In this document: in pieces, positions 60,278 through 64,000 of the stretch
Numbering within the stretch: position 1 is the stretch's first letter
Layout: each line of letters starts with the position of its first letter
Assembly: GCF_005222205.1 (NCBI RefSeq)
Contig: NZ_CP032349.1
Coordinates: 310,001 to 374,000 of the forward strand
Direction: 5' to 3'
Length of the DNA stretch: 64,000 bases
DNA from: Azospirillum brasilense
GTDB lineage: Bacteria; Pseudomonadota; Alphaproteobacteria; Azospirillales; Azospirillaceae
Program-made: the position numbers and the translations under genes
Notes under the pieces: generated by a model
What the model saw: only the letters and a program-made list of their open reading frames with translations
What the model was told of the DNA's origin: nothing
The model's database searches: none

Positions 60278-62356
60278 TCAGAGCGCGAGTTGCAGGGGCG
60301 CGCTCTCGCCCGTCTCCGCTTCGGCGGGGACGGCGCAGCACAGCAGCACCTCGTCGGCGGCGACCGCGGCGCTCGGCTCCTTGACGTAGGTGACGGCGCC
60401 CTTGAGCAGCTTGGTGCGGCAGGTCCCACAGGTGCCCTCGCGGCAACTGAAGGCGGGATCGAGGCCGCGCGCTTCGGCGAGTTCGAGCAGCGTGCCGGAG
60501 CCGGGCGTCCAGCGCGCCTCCTTGAGCGCGTTCATGAAGGTGACCGGCACCGGCTTGGTCGCGGGCGGGCGGCGCACCGGTGCGGCGGCGGCCTCCGCGG
60601 TCCCGCCCGTCCGCTTCAGGGACGACGGCCCGAACGCCTCGGCGTGAATCCGGTCGTCGGCGATGTTGAGGCCGCGCAGGCCATCGTAGAGCGCCTGGGT
60701 GAAGGCGGGCGGTCCGCAGAGGTAGAAGTCGTAATCGTTGAAGCCGAGGATGCGCGTCAGCAGCGCCATGTCGATGCGGCCCACGGCGTCGTAATCGACG
60801 CCCGGCACGGCCTCGCCGGGATCGCTGAGGACGCGGACGAGCCGGACGGCGCCGTTCGCCGCCGTCACGAGGTCGGCGATTTCCCGGTCGAACGGTCGTT
60901 CCGCCTTGGAGCGCGCGGCGTGGACCAGGATCGTCGGGCGGATGCGCTGCGTGCGCAGTCCCTCGTAGACCACATGGCGCAGCATCGCGAGCAGCGGCGT
61001 GATGCCGACGCCGCCGGCCAGCAGCACCGCCGGCCGCGTCGCGCGGGCGTCGATGGTGAAGCCGCCCGCCGGCCCGCGCGCCTCGATGACGTCGCCGACC
61101 CGGACGTGGTCGTGCAGGTGCCGCGACACCAGCCCCTCGCGCTTGACGCTGATCCGGTAGATCCCGTCCGACGGGGCGACGGACAGCGTGTAGGTCCGGA
61201 CGACCGGCTTCTCGGCGCCCGCCGGGGTGACGCGGATGGGCAGATGTTGGCCGGCCAGATGCGGCAGCAGCCCCGCGCCGTCGGTCGGTCGCAGATGGAA
61301 GGAGCGGATGGTGGCGCTTTCCTCGACGATGTCCATCACCGTCATCGGCCGCCAGCGCGCTGCCGTTTCCTCCGCGCGCAGCCGGTCGGCGGCTTGGCCC
61401 CAGTCGCCGGTCATCAGGGAGCTGGGCGACCAGCCGTCCGCCCGCATCGTCCAGCGCAGGGCCAGGGCGCCGCGCCGGCGGACGACCTTGCGCGCCTTGA
61501 ACGTCCACAGCCGCTCGGCGCCCTGGAAGGCGGCGATCTCCGGCGAGTCCAGGACCAGCGCGGCGTCGCCGGTCATCTGCAGCAGGTCGCCGCTGGCGAA
61601 ATCGACGAAGAGCAGCCCCGCCTTCCCATTGAGCAGGATGTTGCCGAGCGTGGCGAAGAAGAGGTTGCCGTCGAAATCGGGAATGGTGAGCGTGCCGTCC
61701 CCGGCCACCCGGACGAAGCCGGCCTTGCCGCCGCGATGCGACACGTCGACTTGGCGATGGTCGCCGCGGTCGGCATAGGAGGCGACGAAGAAGGCGTCCG
61801 CCGCTTCGATCACCGCCCGCGCCGCCGGGTCGAGGGCCGTCAGCTCCTCGACGGAACCGGCGAAGGGCTGGCCGGGGTCGCGGGCCTGCGTGGCGTCGCG
61901 CAACTGGATGTAGCGGGGGCAGTTGCCGAAGCTCTGGTCGACAGTGACGCGGAAGCCCGTGGGCGTCGTCGCGGCGATGCCGTTCATGCGGTTGCGCCGC
62001 CGCGTGTTCATCTCGATGCCGAGGAGGCCGACCGGCGCGCCGTCGATCAGGCCGGCCGCCGCGGGATCGCCGGCGTTCGGACGCGCGGCGATGTCGAGAA
62101 GGGTCGGCGACGGCGAGGACAGGAAGCCGGGCCGGCCTTCCAGCACGGTCGCCCAGGCATCGCCGTCCGGGTCGGCGCTGCCGATCACGAGGAAGGGGAG
62201 TTGGGCGTAGAAGTCGCGGTGCTGGTCGGGCATGAAGTCGCGGATGACCCGCTGCCCCACCATCGCCATCCGTTCGGCGACGCCGGCGCCGACCTTCTGC
62301 TGCAGGAACGTTTCGCCCTCATGCCAGATCGGCAGCGTCTTCGTGGTCTCGCCCAT
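60278..62356 (-). CDS. PNPOx-like / ferredoxin reductase / [2Fe-2S] ferredoxin fusion oxidoreductase
   Basis: A 692-residue protein with three parts. Residues about 1-330 carry a pyridoxamine-phosphate-oxidase-like split barrel (RVIRDFMPDQHRDFYAQLPFLVIGSADPDGDAWATVLEGRPGF; DHRQVDVSHRGGKAGFVRV). Residues about 345-590 form an FNR-type FAD/NAD module (RTYTLSVAP; LAGGVGITPLLAMLRHVV; YDFYLCGPPAFTQALYDGL). The C-terminal plant-type ferredoxin has cysteines in FSCREGTCGTC and LLCCAVP. It should move electrons from NAD(P)H through FAD and the cluster to a substrate bound at the barrel. It lies 72 bp after a GST gene, which suggests electrophile or nitro/quinone detoxification (inference). Confidence 0.9.
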   Translation of the reverse strand: MGETTKTLPIWHEGETFLQQKVGAGVAERMAMVGQRVIRDFMPDQHRDFYAQLPFLVIGSADPDGDAWATVLEGRPGFLSSPSPTLLDIAARPNAGDPAAAGLIDGAPVGLLGIEMNTRRRNRMNGIAATTPTGFRVTVDQSFGNCPRYIQLRDATQARDPGQPFAGSVEELTALDPAARAVIEAADAFFVASYADRGDHRQVDVSHRGGKAGFVRVAGDGTLTIPDFDGNLFFATLGNILLNGKAGLLFVDFASGDLLQMTGDAALVLDSPEIAAFQGAERLWTFKARKVVRRRGALALRWTMRADGWSPSSLMTGDWGQAADRLRAEETAARWRPMTVMDIVEESATIRSFHLRPTDGAGLLPHLAGQHLPIRVTPAGAEKPVVRTYTLSVAPSDGIYRISVKREGLVSRHLHDHVRVGDVIEARGPAGGFTIDARATRPAVLLAGGVGITPLLAMLRHVVYEGLRTQRIRPTILVHAARSKAERPFDREIADLVTAANGAVRLVRVLSDPGEAVPGVDYDAVGRIDMALLTRILGFNDYDFYLCGPPAFTQALYDGLRGLNIADDRIHAEAFGPSSLKRTGGTAEAAAAPVRRPPATKPVPVTFMNALKEARWTPGSGTLLELAEARGLDPAFSCREGTCGTCRTKLLKGAVTYVKEPSAAVAADEVLLCCAVPAEAETGESAPLQLAL

Positions 62357-62428
62357 ATTCCGTCTCCTCGGTACCCGTCTCCCCGGTAGAAGAAGCGGGC
62401 GCGCCGGATCGCGCGCCCGGGCAGCGCG

Positions 62429-63043
62429 TCACGCGGCGGTGAGCCCGGCCGGCGTCTGGGCGAAGGGGACGAAGCCCGGCAGCCCCTCGACCCGGCGGAG
62501 GAAGGCGTTGACGGCCGGATAGCCCGACAGATCGACGTTGCCTTCCGGAGCGCGGGCGACGTAGCTGTAGATGGCGACATCGGCGATCGTCGGCTGGACG
62601 CCGACCAGCCAGTCGCGGCCGGACAGGTGGCTGTCGAGCCGCTTCAGCAGGGTGTGTGCGCGGCCGATGACCTCGTCGGGGTTGAAGCCCGCGCCGAACA
62701 CCGTGACCAGCCGCGCCGCCGCCGGGCCGTAGGCGACCTCGCCGGCCGCGACCGACAGCCAGCGCTGGACGGCCGCCGCGTTCCGGGCGTCCTCGGGCAG
62801 CCAATCGCTGCGGCCGGCCTTCTTCGCCAGATAGACCAGGATGGCGTTCGAGTCCGAAACGACCACGCCGTCGTCCTCCAGCACGGGCACCTGACCGAAC
62901 GGGTTCAGCGCCAGGAATTCGGGCGTCTTGTGCGCACCCGCCTTCAGGTCGACCTCGACCAGCTCGTGCGGCAGTCCGAGCAGGGACACGAACAGGCGGG
63001 CGCGGTGCGCGTGGCCCGACAGCGGGTGATGATAGAGCTTCAT
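62429..63043 (-). CDS. Glutathione S-transferase
   Basis: A 204-residue GST starting at 63043 ([75 protein letters not shown]). This is a full thioredoxin-like domain with the cis-Pro in GQVPVL and the glutathione-binding SDSNAI. The helical C-terminal domain contains [22 protein letters not shown] with the N-capping Thr/Asp. It heads the minus-strand operon with the fusion oxidoreductase and NTF2-like protein. Confidence 0.94.
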   Translation of the reverse strand: MKLYHHPLSGHAHRARLFVSLLGLPHELVEVDLKAGAHKTPEFLALNPFGQVPVLEDDGVVVSDSNAILVYLAKKAGRSDWLPEDARNAAAVQRWLSVAAGEVAYGPAAARLVTVFGAGFNPDEVIGRAHTLLKRLDSHLSGRDWLVGVQPTIADVAIYSYVARAPEGNVDLSGYPAVNAFLRRVEGLPGFVPFAQTPAGLTAA

Positions 63044-63207
63044 GGCTGACTCCTGCGATGCCGGCCGGGACCGTCCCGATCCGCACACAGAGAGTGCGCC
63101 CTTCAGTCGATCATCGGAATGACCCGGTTTGGCAGTTCATCATTACAGCCAGTGCAATAATGCCGGTCGAAGAGGGGCGCTTAGGGTGATTGCGTTTGGC
63201 GCTTAAT

Positions 63208-63348
63208 CCCTCTCCCGCCCCGGGAGAGGGTGCCCGCGGAGCGGGCGGATGAGGGTAAAGCCAAGGATCAAGGCGCTTGCCGATTGCCGGGACCCTCGCC
63301 CTTCCCGCGCTTCGCGCGGGCCCCTCCTCCTCCCGGGGCGGGAGAGGG
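63208..63348. repeat. Intergenic palindromic repeat cluster with a 19-bp inverted copy
   Basis: The 418-bp gap 63044-63461 has no gene. It contains CCCTCTCCCG-CCC-CGGGAGAGGG (63208-63230), a perfect 10-bp hairpin; GCCCGC-GGA-GCGGGC (63232-63246); CCCGCGC-TTC-GCGCGGG (63304-63320); and an inverted copy of the first element at 63330-63348, identical over 19 bp. The elements resemble the one at 53102-53118 and the CCCTCTCCCC tract at 31292. This is a composite dispersed-repeat site; it could also fold back as one large structure. Promoter and operator of the right-hand GntR gene lie to its right. Confidence 0.65.
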
Positions 63349-63412
63349 GGTGATTGCAACAGTTCCGTTTGACCGCTCAGGCCGCCTTGACCTTCGGCCG
63401 CGTCCACGGCAT

Positions 63413-63426
63413 TATGATGCATCATA
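63413..63426. promoter_or_regulatory. Perfect 14-bp palindrome, candidate GntR operator
   Basis: TATGATGCATCATA is fully self-complementary and lies 36-49 bp before the GntR start at 63462. AT-rich ATGATGCATCAT-type palindromes are common targets of FCD-type GntR proteins, so autoregulation is the simplest reading. It also lies within reach of the divergent GST operon promoter. Confidence 0.6.
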
Positions 63427-63461
63427 CATCGGATGACCGGCAGCGGCGGGAAGGGCGGAGG

Positions 63462-64000
63462 ATGAGCGGGTTCGATCTCACCCTTCTCGAACACGACAAT
63501 CTCGGCGGCACGATTTACCAGAAATTGTGCGAGGCCCTGATGAAGGGCGCCTTCAAGCCGAACGACCGCCTCAAGATCCGCGATCTGGCCGACCGGCTGG
63601 GGACGAGCGTCACGCCGGTGCGCGACGCCATCCTGCGGCTGGTGCAGGATCAGGCCCTGGTGCTGCGCTCGCCGCGCGACATCCGCGTCCCGATGCTGAC
63701 CCGGGCCACCTACCTGGAGATCCGCGACATCCGGGTCAATCTGGAGGGGCTGGCCGCCGCCCGCGCCGCCGAACAGGCCACGCCCGTCCAGATCGAAGCC
63801 CTGGAATCGCTGCTCAAGCGCAACGAGGAGGCGATGGCCGCCGGCAACACCGCGCTGGCCACCGAGCTCAACCAGATCTTCCATTTCAAGGTGTCCGAGT
63901 TCGCGGACATGCCGGTGCTCGGCGACATTCTGCGGCGGCTCTGGCTCCAGATGGGACCGTTGATCGCCGACGTCTACGGCGGCGCCGGGCGCACGATGAT
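63462..64000 (+). CDS. GntR-family (FCD-type) transcriptional regulator, 3' end outside window
   Basis: The frame opens at 63462 (MSGFDLTLLEHDNLGGTIYQKLCEALMKGAFKPNDRLKIRDLADRLGTSVTPVRDAILRLVQDQALVLRSPRDIRVP) behind a GGGCGGAGG site and runs off the right edge, so about 179 residues are visible. The winged helix-turn-helix is complete. The FCD domain starts at TYLEIRDIRVNLEGLAAARAAEQ and includes NQIFHFKVSEFADMPVLGDILRRLW with one of the metal-site histidines. The palindrome at 63413 is its likely operator. Target genes are probably to the right of the window or the divergent GST operon. Confidence 0.92.
   Translation, partial: MSGFDLTLLEHDNLGGTIYQKLCEALMKGAFKPNDRLKIRDLADRLGTSVTPVRDAILRLVQDQALVLRSPRDIRVPMLTRATYLEIRDIRVNLEGLAAARAAEQATPVQIEALESLLKRNEEAMAAGNTALATELNQIFHFKVSEFADMPVLGDILRRLWLQMGPLIADVYGGAGRTM

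Noticed and set aside
1-64000. CRISPR arrays, tRNA or rRNA genes, insertion sequences and prophage genes
   Set aside because: No regularly spaced direct repeats, cloverleaf-like stretches, transposase, integrase or structural phage genes were recognised on either strand.

Overview
The window is GC-rich, densely packed DNA whose gene content fits an alphaproteobacterium. An Azospirillum-like soil or root-associated Rhodospirillales species is my best guess, inferred from base composition, the many solute-uptake operons and the HmuS-TUV/HutX heme locus. No rRNA, tRNA, phage, insertion sequence or CRISPR array was seen. The whole stretch reads as a metabolic island of transporters, catabolic enzymes and local regulators, typical of a chromid or megaplasmid, though replicon type cannot be told from sequence alone.

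Layout. 1-7733: amino-acid-type ABC transporter split over two divergent units, a DapA-family lyase and a 984-residue flavoprotein that fuses the three subunits of HcnABC-type dehydrogenases. The block is bracketed by two related GntR regulators and resembles D-hydroxyproline or opine catabolism. 7740-17800: seven-gene xylose-type operon (CUT2 ABC transporter, TIM-barrel isomerase, Gfo/Idh/MocA dehydrogenase, xylA, xylB) divergent from a ROK repressor. 17877-19292: RidA and a divergent LysR. 19500-23060: sulfur-scavenging-like set (four-domain rhodanese, SsuA/TauA-like binding protein, TauD dioxygenase). 23084-33210: LysR, two paralogous NMT1/THI5-like binding proteins around one ABC ATPase-permease pair, an SDR, a deaminase-type amidohydrolase, a formamidase-family protein, a DUF3830-like protein and an allantoinase/hydantoinase-like enzyme. 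This looks like import and ring opening of a cyclic amide or ureide.

33385-43784: small DUF5872-like protein, a region with two adjacent perfect hairpins, an RND efflux pair, then an HlyD-RbbA-YhhJ type ABC exporter. 43833-52901: heme acquisition on the minus strand (hemS, hmuTUV, OmpR-type response regulator and histidine kinase, hutX, TonB receptor), with Fur-like boxes at several starts. 53148-58748: ABC transporter, flavin reductase and nitrilase, divergent from a TrmB-like regulator. 58755-63043: GST, a PNPOx-FNR-ferredoxin fusion, an NTF2-like protein and LysR. 63462-end: a GntR regulator cut by the window edge, preceded by a perfect 14-bp palindrome and a cluster of intergenic palindromic repeats.

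Most operons pair an importer with its enzymes and a divergent regulator, and many internal junctions are four-base ATGA/GTGA overlaps, so translational coupling is common here.
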